Assembly (NCBI GenBank): GCA_002633005.1
Contig: NMRA01000483.1
Span: forward strand, 148,460-212,459
Source: Phoronis australis
Taxonomy: Eukaryota; Phoronida; Phoronidae
Length of the DNA stretch: 64,000 nt
Reading direction: 5' to 3'
Made by a program: the position numbers and the translations under genes. A model generated the notes under the pieces. It did no database searches. It had not been told where the DNA came from and worked only from the letters and a program-made list of their open reading frames with translations. This document shows positions 40,301 to 55,300 of this stretch, piece by piece. Each line of letters starts with the position of its first letter. The first letter of the stretch is position 1.

Positions 40301-43300
40301 AGTAGGGGGTTCACAGTTGTCAGACCCATCAAAAAATAACGTCACCTAGTAGTACGGTCTTCTCATCAAGAACACATGACTGTGTTAAGTTTTTAATTAA
40401 AAATAATCTTTGAGAAGCATCGCAGATCCAGAAGTGGACGCCAAAAACAGACTTGAAAAAAATAATCACGGCCAGTAGGTGGTGCAAAAATACATCGGAT
40501 CAATCCAAAAATGGTGTCTCCCTAAAAGAAACCTATTTGTCAAATTTCACAAAAATCCCTCAATGAGCTTTGAATAAAAATAGCCACCAGGTAAATGTGC
40601 AAAATATGTCAAATCTGTCCACAAATAGAAAGGCGACATTGTCTTATTAGAAACTTATTTGCCAAATTTCACGAAAATCCATGAATGAACTAAAAAGATA
40701 CAGGGAAAGGATTTACCAGTAAGTAATGTATTGATAATCAAACGGTTCAATCGACATTTTTATTATCATTTTGTATCTAGCATCTCCAATTTATTTGGTT
40801 TTGAAAGAGACGCATGGCATACTTCAAATCCATTGTTAGCCAATGAACATACAATATCTAGCCACTGGGTACCAGTGAACCAACGCCATCTGAGCCACTT
40901 TATGATCACAAAGAAGCACAGTCAACTCACTGGGTTGTGAATAGGAGCATACAACATGGTCAGTAAAACATCCACAGGCCTAAACACACTTGGTGCAACA
41001 GACTCCATCAAGCGATGGATGACGTCCAGCCCCTTCTGGCAGTCAATGTTGATTTGCAGCCGACTCAGGCATGGAAACAGTGAATCCACGACCTGGCGGG
41101 AAAGTCGTTTCCACTTGTCATCACTCTCACGTCGGCTCTGGTGCAGCACAACAATGAAGAGCTCTAGCACCTAAAAGTGATTTGTAGAAAGCTGCACAAG
41201 TCAAATCTGCCCAAAAATACTGACGACACATTGTCATCATATACCTCTCTTCCCCACACATCGCTTGAAATGCCCACTGGTACGAGGAAAGTAATTAAAG
41301 ATGACTTTAGTTTCACATAATTCTGGACAAATTGAGCTTGGCCAATGCACTTTATTACAAAATGACAGGAATTTATATGGAACTTACAGTAAGTAACTCC
41401 TGGAACAATGCTTGTACCAAAAAGCATTTTGTACAGGGTCGCCCATTTTATGAACAAGATAAACATTATTGCAAGACTGGCACCTACTTTACATTTTAGA
41501 TATACATGGTATTTTCCTTAAACAGCTGTCGTGAACAAAATCTGCATGAAAGCATGCAGTGTGTACAAATGCAGTCACTTCCAATGAAATTAGGCGATGT
41601 ATAGCAAAAAGTCATTTACAGTGAACTACATACAAGAGGATGAGGACCAACACCTGGAACACAAAATTATTGTTGGGGCATGTGGAATGAACCCAGGTAC
41701 TAGCAAAATGAAACAGACAACTTGAAACAATATTCATGTAGCTCTGCAATTTGTAGAATTATTTAATGTCTTGAGCAAAACCCACAACTGGCAAGTTATT
41801 CAGTAACATTAAAACAGAAGGAGTACTAATCACACTTCCCAGTATTTAAACAAAATGAATCTGTGGTTTGTGCTACTCAGGTCACTAGAAAATGAAACCA
41901 AATGCTAGATGCAGCACATCTATAGAGAGCATTAAGAATTGATTCCATATAAAGACCATATGAAATGAAAAATCACAAATACTCAAAACTTCATACAGAG
42001 CTAATATTTTGTGCATGTATTGGGACTTTTATGAAATTTGGTAACCAGCTTTCTATTACAAAAACAGCGTTTTTGGATGATTTGACATATTTTACGCCAT
42101 CTAAGGGACATTTTTATTGTTTCCTAGTCTGCCAACCAAACCACTCTAAGCACAATTTCGAAAATTAGCACATAATATGTTCTTAGTGTGAAGAGGATGG
42201 TTAATGATGATTTTCCAACGACATCGACTACTGTAGCGCCTTCCAGTGGCAGTTTAGTTTTTTGTGCCCATAGCTGTATCTCCTAAACCCACTACAGGAT
42301 CTTGATTAATTTTATTGTAAGCATATTTATGTGAAGTTAACAACGGACGGCAATGACTTTCCAATGAATCTGTGCTCCCTAGTGGCAATTTCATTTTTTT
42401 GTTTTCCTCTTTTACTTCTAAGTTCCTTGACGGATTTTTATTGCATTTGGTAAATAGCTTTCTATTAAAGAAACAATGACATGTTCCCGTTTTGGGATGG
42501 ATTCGACGTATTTTGTGTTTTTTTGAAGTGTTGTATGGAAATGCATCATACACTAAACCTCCAAAAAACTGTGGTTTTGAGTCCGCTGCATGAACGGAAT
42601 TTACATATTGTGAAACTTTTAGCTGGTAAGTTGCAACGACACCCAATTGTTTAAATACTGGTTTGGAAAGCCGGTAACTTGGATATCACTGAAAGCATGT
42701 TTTCAATCGTAAATATCCGTACCTGATATTTTCTGAAATTGCAAATTCCACTGGCAGACTGCCAACATGCTCGGCTGCTTTTGTGTAGTACAAGAAACAT
42801 TGCGTGACCCTTTGTATGTCCAATAACACGACGCTTCTGCTCGTATCCACCGTCCTCTTTTCACTTGTGATCTCGAAGATCTTGATTAGTTTTATTATGA
42901 ACCTTGCTAATAGTTTGAGAGGACTTTTTCAATCCGCAAAGAAAAAATCTCTCATACAGCTTCCCATGATCTCCTTCGTCACTGATGTAGCAAAACGATC
43001 AATGACATTTGTTCTATTTGGCATCTTTGTCGATAGATAATTGCACAATTGAGTAGCGCCTCCTAGAGTCTTTTAATCTGACAGTCACAGATTGGCAGAA
43101 AAGTGTGTGAGTTATGTAAAAAACTGACTGCACAAAAAACTATGAAAGAGACAAAGATTTTTTATTCTTGCGTTGAGCTGAACAGCAGTAACAGATGGAA
43201 GTTAAATCATGTTCCAAAAGAATCCGATATAGATTGGGGAAAGCGATAAAATTGCGTAAAAATGGCCTTAATAATAAGCAGTGAAAATGACATTTTTGTA

Positions 43301-46300
43301 TGCTAAAATGGGAGGACATAAAAATCAATAAATCCATCCGAACTAATTTTCCTTGTATGTTGTTCTTGCTTCTTTCTGCTATATAGTTATTTTTTCAATA
43401 GCGTGAAGCAATGATGTGTTGTTGCTGACAAGAAGTCACCTACTTCCCAGTACTTTTATTTGCTATTTTTCAGAAAAAGGTAGTGGTCGTAAAAAGGGTT
43501 AAAAAACTCAGAAACTCTTAAAAAATCAGACTCAGTTTTCTTTTGACAAGGCCAGCTGATGTGCTAAAAGTTTCAAAAAAATTGGTGATTTTGCATAGAA
43601 AGCCCACCATCTGGTTTTTATATGGAATTGCTCTTAATACGCTCAGGTATTCTTGTGTAAAATCCAAGTAGTTACAGGCACACCAACCTGATAGTAATGA
43701 ATGAGTCTGAAGAGCATAGAGATGACAACCTCCCGCTGAGTGTCAAGGTCTTTATTCACATCTGCTTTGTTTGAGCCTCGGAGGACAAACAAGTCGTAAA
43801 CTATGGGCTGAAGACATGGAATAGCTGAAATCAGATGAAATAGGATTTCAGGTTTTTGCTTATTACAAGGAATATCTTAGTACTGACAGTCAGACAGACA
43901 TAGCTACTATGTGTTGTATAAATTTTTCCAACGTCACATCAACCAGCTTATCACAGTTACCGTGCCATATGCAAAAGAAGAGCAAAGCGCCCATGAGAGT
44001 ACCTCAAGCGCCTGTGTCATTAGTATCATAAAATGGCCACCAGATGGCACAAAATGCATCAAACCCTTCCAAATTAAGAAGGTGGTGCCATCTTTGTAAT
44101 ACACAACTATTTGTCAAATTTCATGAAAAAAGCCAAAGAATTCCTACGATATAAAGGCAGTCACAAAAAATTGACAATAGGGGGCACAGTTATAATTTGA
44201 TTCATTTGAAACTCATCGTCATCTGTTGTCACCTTTATAGGAGCCCATTTGCCAAATTTCACAAAGACCCTTCAAAAAGTTAAGGAGATACAGCAGTACA
44301 CGCAAAAAAGCAAAATTGCCCCTAGGGGGCACCAGAACAGATGAAACCATCCAAAAATAAACGTCATTCAGGGTCTTCATATTAGGAAAACAACCGTCAA
44401 TTTTCATTTTCCTTTGAGTGGTTTGGCAGATAGAGAGGCAAATGTCAAAAAACTGCGCAAAAATTTTTAAATGACCACCAGGAGGTGCATTAAACATCAA
44501 AACCGTCAAAAAATGGGAAGGCGATGTAGTCTCCTTAACAGAAATTTTTTTGCCGAATTTCATGAAAATACACTCCAGACAAAAAGGCAAATGCAAAAAA
44601 ACATTTTGCCACAAGGGGGCACACTGGTATTTGGATCAATTCGACATTTGTTACCATTTGTTGTTGGCTCAATAGGAACACATCTGTAAAATTTCAAAGC
44701 TCCTTCAAATGATTAAGGAAATTCGGCTGCAGACGCAAAAAACATAATCGCCACTAGGGGGCAACACAGTAGTCCGACCCATCCGAAAGTCAACCTCAGT
44801 TGTGATCTGCTGATTAAGAACACATTCTGTAAATTTTCATAATGATAAAATCACCACTGGGGGGAGCAACACAATAGTCGAAGCCGTCCGAAAGTCAATG
44901 CCAGTCATGGCCTTCTCATCAGAAACACATCCTGTAAATTTTCATGGATCCTTTGAAGGGTATGGCAGATAGAGAGGCTGATGCCACAAAACAAATAATA
45001 ATATAAACAACCACAAGGTGGCGTAAAATCCGTCGAATCTGTTAAAAAATGGAATGGCATAATTGCCTCCTTATCAAAAACCTATTTGCCGAATTTCATG
45101 GAAATCCATCAAGGAACCCTCAAGATACAGACTGAGGTGAACATAAAAAAGTCACTAGGATGCGCAGCGGTCGTCATCTGTCATAAGCCACACACCTGGC
45201 AAATTTCAATAAGATCCTGCAAGGTATTTAGGAGTACAGTGGATGCCGGACACCCAGAGATGATGACAATACACACACACACACATAAATATGTGGGCGC
45301 ATGACCTTGTGAAAGTTGAGCAAAATGTATAGATCTAATTCACCGGTCGGACACTAAAATTCAAAGCAAGGCTCACTGCGATAAACAAAGCGGAAGTTGA
45401 CAATGCGTGAGTTAAATAGCCGGTCTTTCGAGTCCAACCTGGATATTAAATTTTAATAATGTGTCGACAATTAACAATAGAGACGTAGAAAAATACAATA
45501 GAGAACAAGTTAAGGCACCAAAGAGTTGTGTGACAATAGGGTTGAATTTTTTTGGAAAACGTTGTTCGAAACATGAAAAGTAAATATGACCAAATTGCGG
45601 CGATCGTAGTGTTACGGATTAGGCATTATGCTGAATGCAGGGTTATATTTCTTCTAACTTGTAATTTGTTGATCAAAATACTTTCTACACGAACCAGGCC
45701 ATCTGCTCGTATTGTTGACAAGTTGAAGACATATTCGACAGTGGTGGCTGTCATGTGCAATTAGTCACATCTGGTTTAATCTGTTGATCAAGAATAATTA
45801 ACATCAAGCATAGCCTGATCCTGGCTATGTCTCAATTTAAAGTAGCCTTTTGTTCTCTTTCAAATTGTCACCTGTGTGGTTACAGGTGATGTGAACTAGG
45901 GGAATTTTTATGCCTAGTGGGGGGAATTTTGCGTGATTTTTCAATATTTTTGAGAGGGGAATTGGGCCGATATTGGGCCCCAAAATTGAGGGATTGAGGG
46001 CCCTGTCCTTTTTGGAAAGAAAAACTATAATGTTTCAACCTGTAGTCATGAAAACACAGCCTGGCTGACCCATTCTCCAGTCGTTACTATGATGCTTGGC
46101 AAACTAGATGCGACAAAATATGATCTAACTTTTCGAAAACATTGTAAATTTTACACGGACATATTTTGCATCATCGCGATGTATGGCAACGACCCAACGC
46201 TTCCGAATCTCAACGTCCTTAGGGATTGTAAAGCAGACAGTTGAGTGCCTGTATTTTTTCTAGCCGTTCACGGAGCAACGCGGACTGGAATACAACTATG

Positions 46301-49300
46301 CCGATAAGCTAACAGAGCTATCATAGTGAGCCTCATTTTGGAACGCGCCTCCTGTCGGCGTGAATTAGGTCTATAGTTGATAATTCACTAAAAATGAATT
46401 ATTAAACAAACTGAAGTTACCATGTGTGACAGGGTTGAGTCCACTAGCCATAATACCATCGCATAGCTGTATGATCTTTGGCATACCAATGATGGCCTTG
46501 GAATGGTATCTCTCGTACGATAGCAACACAAGGAAGTGAAACATACAGGGAACTAGAATTTCAGAGTTCCTGAAAAACATCATTTCAGTCAATCTATAAA
46601 GAGGCAAGATTTAAACAAAAAATGCGATATCAGAACTACTATCTAGTTACTACATTCTACAAATGGGACGCACGACAGCCAATGGCTACTAAAGCTCTGG
46701 TAGCATGTTCCAAAACCAGATAAAGTCAAACTCTAAATCAATCTGTTCCACTTTAGACAATGCAGCAATAACATTCCGTCTCATCAGGGCCTGGGATCTA
46801 ATGGAAATCAAATTCAAAATTATTCTTTTTGACACTTTCCATTCCAGTTTTATGCAAACTGAAGATAGCAGTCTGCCATTCTCTGCTCAGGAACATTACG
46901 ATTACGAAAACAGATCTGCCACTACATGTGAGTGCTCATTGGACAAAACGGTACATCCAAACACTTGCTGATGCCCCTGAATTACATGCATCCGAGTAGA
47001 ATTATCAGCTAGCTGGCCTAATGCCTGATGGACTGAAAGCTAAAAGCTGTGTGTAGATTTCTGTACAATTCAGAAACAATTTCTAGCAGTGTTTTGGGGA
47101 ACAGTGCATAAATCACAGTTACTGTATTTGAAAGTTTCAAGAATCTGATCAGCTAATTCTGAAATCTGATGTTCTATAGTAAGTCAAATTTGGACTTTTT
47201 CTGCAGTCCTACATATTAACGTATGAGGTAATTAGTAATCTTTTTACAGCAGCTATGACTGATAGTCTCTCCAATTACCAGCAGTCAGAGGTTGCGTCAG
47301 GTTTTGGTCAATGCTTGGAACAATTTTTCTATAAACAGACACCTGATGCAAGATCTGAAGTCTATCAAGTGACGTAGTAAGTCTATTGATAAAAAACTAT
47401 CTATCAATGTAAGACACATAATGATTATCAATAGAGTTACAATCTATTTCGTTAGAGCTGTTCCAATAAAAAATGTATGGGAGGGGGGAAGGCACTTTCA
47501 TTGTTTACCCACCACCTATATTCTTCTTTTATTTCTCCAACCCACCACCCATAATTTTTACTTAGGTTGAAATATAAAATGCAACCGCCCATTATCTTTT
47601 TAAATTATGCTTGAATTGTACACGTTAGGTTTTATTCTCTTTAGATATTTCCGGTCTTCAGTGTTTCTTTAACCAACAGCGGTCCAGCAGACACAACCCA
47701 AGAGAGTGGTCAAATTGAAACGAAAATAGACTGCTGTCAGTATATCCATCCCCACCAATATATCCTTGTTCCCAATGTCATCCATTTGAGCTTAGCGGTT
47801 TTTGAGAGAATCGAGCTGTCTTTTTCAAAAATTAAAATGGCCAACACGGGGTGCTACAGTAACCAAATCTGTCCGAAAGTCGACAGGTGCTGGCGCATCC
47901 CCACCATCTATCCCTGTGCCAAATGTCAACATGATCCGTTAAGTAGCTTCAAAATAAACAATGTACAAGGAATGACAGTTGAAAACTAATGGGTTGCTAT
48001 GACAGTAGTGGAATCAACCGACTGGTGCCAGTGTATTCATGCCATAAATATTTGTATGGAATTTCATTGTGATCCGTGAAGCAGTTTTGGAGATAATTGA
48101 CCTACAAGGAATGGCTTTTCAAAAACTATGGGGTACCACGGTAACCAAATCCATCCAACAAGAGCAACGCGGAGCGTTGAAATGCGCCCACAATTGCACC
48201 GCATACGGTATCCTTCTAGGGTTGTTTATTGGTACCATAAAGTGGCCAGTAGAGGGCATACTTTGCAAAATGGAAAGGCATGGTCATTGTCTCCTCAATA
48301 GGCTAGGGGCAAAATGTGAGTAATCTTCATAATACAAGCACATCCTATACACCAGTTGCTTAAAGCACCACAGAAACATAGAATTAAAAACAAATTTACC
48401 AACATACGAGATTAGCACAGCATTAGAATGCCAGAAACAAATTTCTACTNNNNNNNNNNNNNNNNNNNNNNNNNNNNNNNNNNNNNNNNNNNNNNNNNNN
48501 NNNNNNNNNNNNNNNNNNNNNNNNNNNNNNNNNNTAAAAATGGCCACTAGGTGGCGCAAACTATGTCGAATCCATCCGAAAACGGCAGGATAGCGTCATC
48601 TCACTACTAGGTGCCTACATACCAAATTTCATGAAAATCCGTTCAGGACTTTTGAAGATACAAAGGTAAGCGTAAAAAACTAAAATTGCCACTAGGGGGC
48701 ACACCGGTAGTCGGATCCGTCCGAAAGTTCGCACATGCCGTCCCATTCATAAATGGAACATATGTGCCAAATTTCATGAACGTATGTCAAAGGGTTTTGG
48801 AGATAGAGCAGCGGACGCCGGACGGACGCCGCCCGGACGGACGGACGGACAGAGATGACGGCATAATGCGTCCACATATAAATATGTGGGCACATAAAAA
48901 TCAACTGGTCCTGGCGCATCCACACTGATTACCTCTATACAAAATCTCATCATGATCTGCCAAGCAGTTCTTGACATATTTGCCTTAAAAAATGATGACA
49001 TACGGACTGATCGACGGCCAGACGAAGGGACGGACGGGATGCCAACTATATCGACCACAAAAGTTTTTGTGGGTGCACAAAAATTCCAAGTGAAATCATA
49101 ACTCATGTCAGTTACTAAAAACTTGCTTTTCAAAGACACCTGTGAGCAAAACTTTAGGCAGTCACCAGGTGTCTCTGTTCACCATGTGTCTCTCTAATTT
49201 CAGTAAGATTTCAAGAATCTATTAATCTTGAAATGTTTCATGCTTTTAAGCTGCTATGCCAAGTGAATATTGGAACTTGTCTATCTGACACCTCATACTT

Positions 49301-52300
49301 TTTATTTGAAAATTCATCAATTTTCTTAGATGTGTTAACACCAATTTAGTGTTGCAGTAGTTTTCATTTGTGTAACATGTGCCTGTCATCAAGCTGCCCA
49401 TGACTTGAGTAATGGCAAAGTGTACAATTATATTACACTAGCAACATAGGCTTGTTTTGTTGTTTAGGGGCATTTTTGGGTATCTGCCAAGCGAATTCTT
49501 GGAAAGTTTTGAATTTTTTCAGGCGATATTGAGGTCAGTGTTTGGCTGAAAATGCCCACCTGTCAACATTTGGAAGACAAAAAATACCACCCACTTTTAA
49601 TGCAGATATACTTCTTTCCGGAAGAACCACTCGTAACTTGAATTTTCTTCACAAGACAACCACCCATAAATGTTTATATCAACTGCCGACCCGCCCCTTC
49701 CATAGGGATTTTGCTGGAACAGCCCTTAGTTGTCTCTAATTAGTTAGAATTAATATCACTAAAGCCACTATCTCTATCAACAGAGTTACACAAAAATATA
49801 ACGAGATGGATAAGACTTCTCTCCTGAGGTGTGCATGGGTGAATGATTGGATGTACTTGATGTTTGTTTGTTTTTTGTACTTGTTTATAGACGATAATAA
49901 ATACCTGAAAAAAGAGAAAGACTAGTAAAAATGTCCTGATTTAACCTTTTACACCAAGCATATGTAGGGGACATTAACCATATTTTCAAAGGATATGGCT
50001 TAGTTTGAAGTTACCCTGAACTAAAAATTGGACAAATTTACCATACAAATTTCGAATTAAGCATTGAAATGCTAAATGTGCCAACATAAAGTACCACGAC
50101 TATTAGCAGAGTGTGTTGGGTGGATCACGCCTACCGTATTTGTCCTTCCTCGATATATTCAAACTGCTTGATGACAAAACCAATGAATATCTGGTCAGAG
50201 TCCAACAAGCAGTAGTTGACTCGGAGCTGGACGAGCTGGGAGAGCAGCTGCAGCACTTGCTTCTGAAGGTCCAGGGAGCTGCTTACTGTGTATTGCTTCA
50301 GGGCTTTGATAACCAGTGGCTCAAATAGGCGAATGTAGTTAGCAATGGAGTTCTGTTGGGCAAAATTACATTTTCATGAAATTCGTTCAAAGTCAAGGTG
50401 TATTTGGGAGAAACGGGGTAAATTAGTGGACACTAATGCATGGGGTTAAGCGCATAGCCAATTCCTGACATACAGCACACTCAGCCATTTGAATCTCGTG
50501 ATATTTATCAATAATGGTGAACGTCTAACAGGAACTAATCAATCCTTAGCTAAGCAGCATTCTATCCCATTAAGCCGTCCCTTTTAACAATTTTGAGTTC
50601 CTAACTGAAGAGCAAAAACTAACAGCAATGATTATTGTGTCATGTAATTGACCTATATTTGTATGGAATTCCCTACATCAATCTGAATTTTAGGGTTGGC
50701 CAACTCCAAAACTGATCTTTCAACGAGTTCTTTGACCTGATGAGTGTTTGTATGATCTTGGTAACAAGAAACAAGTGTTACCATGGCAAAGAAATTTTTA
50801 GACTCTGGTTTTATCAATTACAAGGACTAAATAGTAAGATATGTCCAAGCATGATCATTTGACATGCTCTCATCACTAGCTAAAAAGTACATTCTTTTAA
50901 ATTTCACAATCTTTCAAATGGTTAGGGAGGTAGAGAATCAGTCATAAAAATAGGCACTAATACTAAAACTGACACTAGGTGGCGTACCACATGTTAGAAC
51001 AATTCCACAATGAGAGGGTGTCCTCTTCTCCTTGATATAAACACGATTTGCCTATTAATTTCTTGAAGATCCAAAAATGATCTTGGCAATAATTGAGGCA
51101 ATTGGAAAAACTAATAACTGGCAATAACATCATTTTATTAACTGGATTTGTCTGAAAATCATTATCATCCATCGTCGCTGTCACAAGAATGCAACTACTG
51201 GATTTCCTGAAGTTTCTGAATAAGGTTTAGGAGATACAGCAATAGATGCTGAATGGATGTCCTGCTGCCAGAAGATATGCATATCACAGCAACATGGGGC
51301 TTTAAGAGAAATAAGCTCGAACAGACCAAGTTTTGATGATTGAAAGTAAACACACAGTATGGGAAAATTTGTAAAAAAATTGGAAGCCCAATTACTCTTC
51401 AAAAAGTGGCTGGTAGGCAAATTAATCAGATCCTCTTTCTAAGCAGAGAAAGAATATGCTACAATCTCGTACCTTATCAGTTTTACTGCCAGGCTTGAGC
51501 ACTGCTGGAATTTTCTTCTCTGCTCGTCTTCGCAACCATCCAAGCAAACTTGCAAAGTATATGAGAGTATTAAACAAAATAATTAACTATTAGCAACTAC
51601 TAGACAAAATATTCCCTTGCACGTCTCTAAAAAGAGCAACGGAACATGAAAATTAAAAATCATGTCAGCATTGTTCTAAGAACATAGAAATATACTTGAA
51701 TGTGATAACACTGAATAGAGAATGGAAACATCATATTAACACCAATTTTCTTATACACCACTGACAGCACAAGCTGAACAAAACAAATTACCTTATGTTA
51801 TCATCCTGTTCATTCTGACTAAGGTCCCTGAGAGCGGCCGAGCTGTGCACAGACTGGGTGAAGTAGGCATAAGGAGAACTAAAGCAGGTTTGGTACAGAC
51901 CAGGCCTGATACCCACGCCAAGTCGAGGGGTGCGACTGAGTGGACGTCCTGAGGACCCCTCATACTGGCAAGCCAAGTTGGTGCCAAACAGTGCCTTGAG
52001 CAGCTACAAGATAAAAGCAAAGTTTGCTAATCACTTTTAATGAAAAAAAAACAGACAACTTATAATGTTGAAAAAACAGTTCCGTCAAGAAAATACTTCC
52101 GTCAAATCCTTTCCCAACTTGGTACGGTAATCGGCATAACTTTATAGTGGTTGCTTATCCTATGATAAGCATCATGTTATCATACATTTACTCTCATCAG
52201 TGCATCATTCTACCTTTTATGCAAGGCGGACATTTGTTGTAGCAATGTAAGAAATTCTGAAGTGCCAGATGTGAAAGGCCTCAAAGACTGACTAGCCTGT

Positions 52301-55300
52301 AGGAAGCAACAGAAAATTTGAAGATCTTAACAAAGTCACTCAACATTTTGCAGGGTATGTTCAATACAATATCTTAACTAAACTGTGTACTGTATGTCAT
52401 GAGAACATATTTTTGCAAAGAATTTTATATCATTGGCACATCTTTCTCACTACACCAAATTCAGATGCTTCAGTTGAGATTGAATTGATGATCATGTCCA
52501 AGTGAGTAGTAGTAAGGACACTTGTACAATTTTTTAATGAAGTGCGTTATGCGACCTTCATGTCTTAGAAGACAAATCCCAATCCCAACAGACTGAAGCT
52601 GTCATGAACAAAGTGATAAGAAGATAAGAACGTAGTAATGATTTAAAATGACAAATATGAAAGTATTTTATACAGAAATTTTTTACTTTGGTTTTACAAT
52701 CACAGCAAAAATTACCATCATCCCTAACAAGGTGGTACTTTGCATTATTTCACCAGCGCATCTATATGAGCACAATACAAATTAATGCAAATGGATTTGA
52801 AAACAACAGACTGCTATTAAGGAAATATTCATCGCCAATATGAGACTGTGCATGGCTTGCAAGAAAAACAAAAATGGAACAAGTTCTTTCTTTAAAATAG
52901 GTCAAACTTTATACTTTTAGACGCTTGCTCATGTTGATTGTAAAATCCAGACAGGAAACGAAACAAAATTGAGCGGCGACTGGATCAAACAATTTATTAT
53001 GGCTGAGAAAATAACCCAGGCTAAACTTTTCACAATAATTTATTTTTTGTATTTTTTATGCAATCACATATTAATAACTAAATTAGTCCACTCGCTAATC
53101 CAGTCTTTCTGAGCATCCTAAATTTAGTGCCTCAGTACATGTAGTCCAAATCTAATTCACGTTTTGCATAAAGTTTGAAACTCTTGTGGCCTGGAAAGAA
53201 TGTCAGACAAGTGCACTGTCTTATATCTGTTGCGGAAAAGGCTCAACATGTTAAGTGTCCTACCTGTTGAACACACATTATTGCATGCGTGGGCTGGATA
53301 ACAACTGATGTCTTGAGATATGACAGAAATTCCTCTGTGTATTTCCCAATGTCAGGAAGGCAAGCCACCTCAAGAACAATACCCAGAGTTTGAAGAGTGG
53401 CACTGAGCAGACAACCAAACTTGTCAACCACATTCAAGTCAAGAGAAATCTAAAACAACAAACCATTTATGATAAGATATAGTTATCAACATTTTAAAAA
53501 TTGAAAATAGCTCATGAGTGGACCTTAAAAATGTCCTTATTTTGCTAACTGGCAGAGGAACATCACAGCTCAGAAAAAGATTCCACTGAAACTTTCAAAC
53601 AGTATCACTCATGCACAATTCTCCAAAAAAGCTATTAGGAAATCCTAATTATTGCAACTAGTATTTGCAAGAGCAACGCAGAGTATTGATATGAGCCCAC
53701 TGTGTTCATCGCATATAGCGCAGATGGATGATTACTGCAACATTCCCATTTATGGAGCAATGTTTAGCAATTACTTAAAATAGCCTCTAGGAGGTGCTTT
53801 TGGTCTCCGCAATAAGAACACAGCTGACAAGCTCCTAAAAAATTTAAATTTGCACTGGGGCCACAGTGGCAGTGAGATCTGTTGTCACGTTCATAGAAAT
53901 GCACAAATTTCACAAAGATCCAGTAGGGAGAAACAGCTGCCGAGGCAAAAAAACAAACAGCCACTAGGAGGAGCCACAATAATCAAACTGTCTAAATGGG
54001 CTGACTGTGCATTTCCCAGTAGGAACACATTTACCAAATTTCATAATGATTCTTTGAGTGGTTTGGCCAATAGAGAAACGGATGCCAAAACCAAGCTCAG
54101 CCGAAACAAACTTTGTCAATCCATGTGACTTTACCACGTACAACTACAGTATCTATAGCTTTTGCAACGTTTTTGGAGGGTTTTTCTTATTTTCAAATAC
54201 ACTAATTATAATATTTAGGCTATCCCGTGAAACTCAGAGGCTATATGGACAAGTACTGATATCTTGGCATACCTCATTCAATCAAAATACGTTTTAAATC
54301 CTCAAGTTTCCAAACTTCAAGCTAAGAATTTGAGCTTTCATGCAGTTTCAACAAAAACAATTAGCCTCAGTCCACTGAGAAGAAATATCTTGTGTGTACA
54401 TTTTTCATCAATGCGACAGAGGCAGTGTGTATCATGCACACTTTAATAAAAAATAATTGTCGGCGGTCTGATACACTCTGCACCAGATGTGCGCAAGCCG
54501 TGCATGTGGGCCCATTGCACTGATCACCTGGAACCATTTATATGCTTTATTAAAAACCGAGCTGAGGAGCTAGAAACCTGACTCAATGGTTTAGCAGTGT
54601 GACCCAGTGAGACTCAAACCCAGAACCTCGAGTAAAGAAAACGGTCACCCATCACACTAGGCCACACTGCCTCCTCATGCACACTTTCCGGCACAGTAAC
54701 ATACTTGGAGAGAATATCATTTGCCCATTTAATGTGGTAGGTAACTTGCAAAAATAGACAAAATCCACCATGTAATCTATGAGGTTTGACTGCATTAAGA
54801 ACGTTGCAAAGGAATGCATTAAAGCTTAGTTACCAAATAGTAGTGCTTGATTAGCTGTATTCAGGAACTGTTCATATTATCTGATATTCAAATTTACGTT
54901 CTTAATATAACTGAACAGTGTAAGATTAAAAGTCCGCTCTCACAATTGCACTACCTTGGTCAACTTGACAGTTGAAAGCTACGTAGGTTTACCATACCTG
55001 ATAGTTGGAGTAGGCTCCCTTTAAGTTTTCAAACAGTTTAGTGTAATGAGGCAAGTTGTGAAATGTACCCAGATTCTCCTTCTTGTTTTTCTCTTTCTCC
55101 AGTGGAACTTCCTTATCTAAAAACATCAGCACAAAGTCAAGTGTTGCACTAGTACTGTACAATGGGTAAACGGGAATTCATTGGACAGTATAGTTATAAT
55201 ATATGTGAATGCATAAAAAGTGACAAGTGAACATTCATACTATACTTTTGTTCTTGACTTCCAAATATTGAGAAGATGAACATAATTTACACAGTCAGAA

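Larger units (their letters stand above)
47455..49727. mobile_element. candidate TIR element or TIR pair spanning nested repeats and a gap
   Basis: The left end gagctgttccaataaaaaat + gtatgggaggggg is mirrored at 49697-49727 by the reverse complement of aagggctgttccagcaaaat + ccctatggaaggggcggg. If these are the ends of one element it is about 2.3 kb and has been invaded by family A and related repeats. The alternative is two independent copies of a small MITE end. Confidence 0.45.

Noticed and set aside
42254-42646. 130-codon minus-strand open frame as a gene
   Set aside because: It lies within reverse-oriented family A monomers; the frame is a by-product of repeat sequence.
44219-44614. 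131-codon minus-strand open frame as a gene
   Set aside because: Entirely inside the family A array; the same repeat blocks recur elsewhere without this frame.
50113-50328. 71-codon plus-strand frame ([16 protein letters not shown])
   Set aside because: It is the antisense shadow of the highly conserved huntingtin exon 50135-50352.
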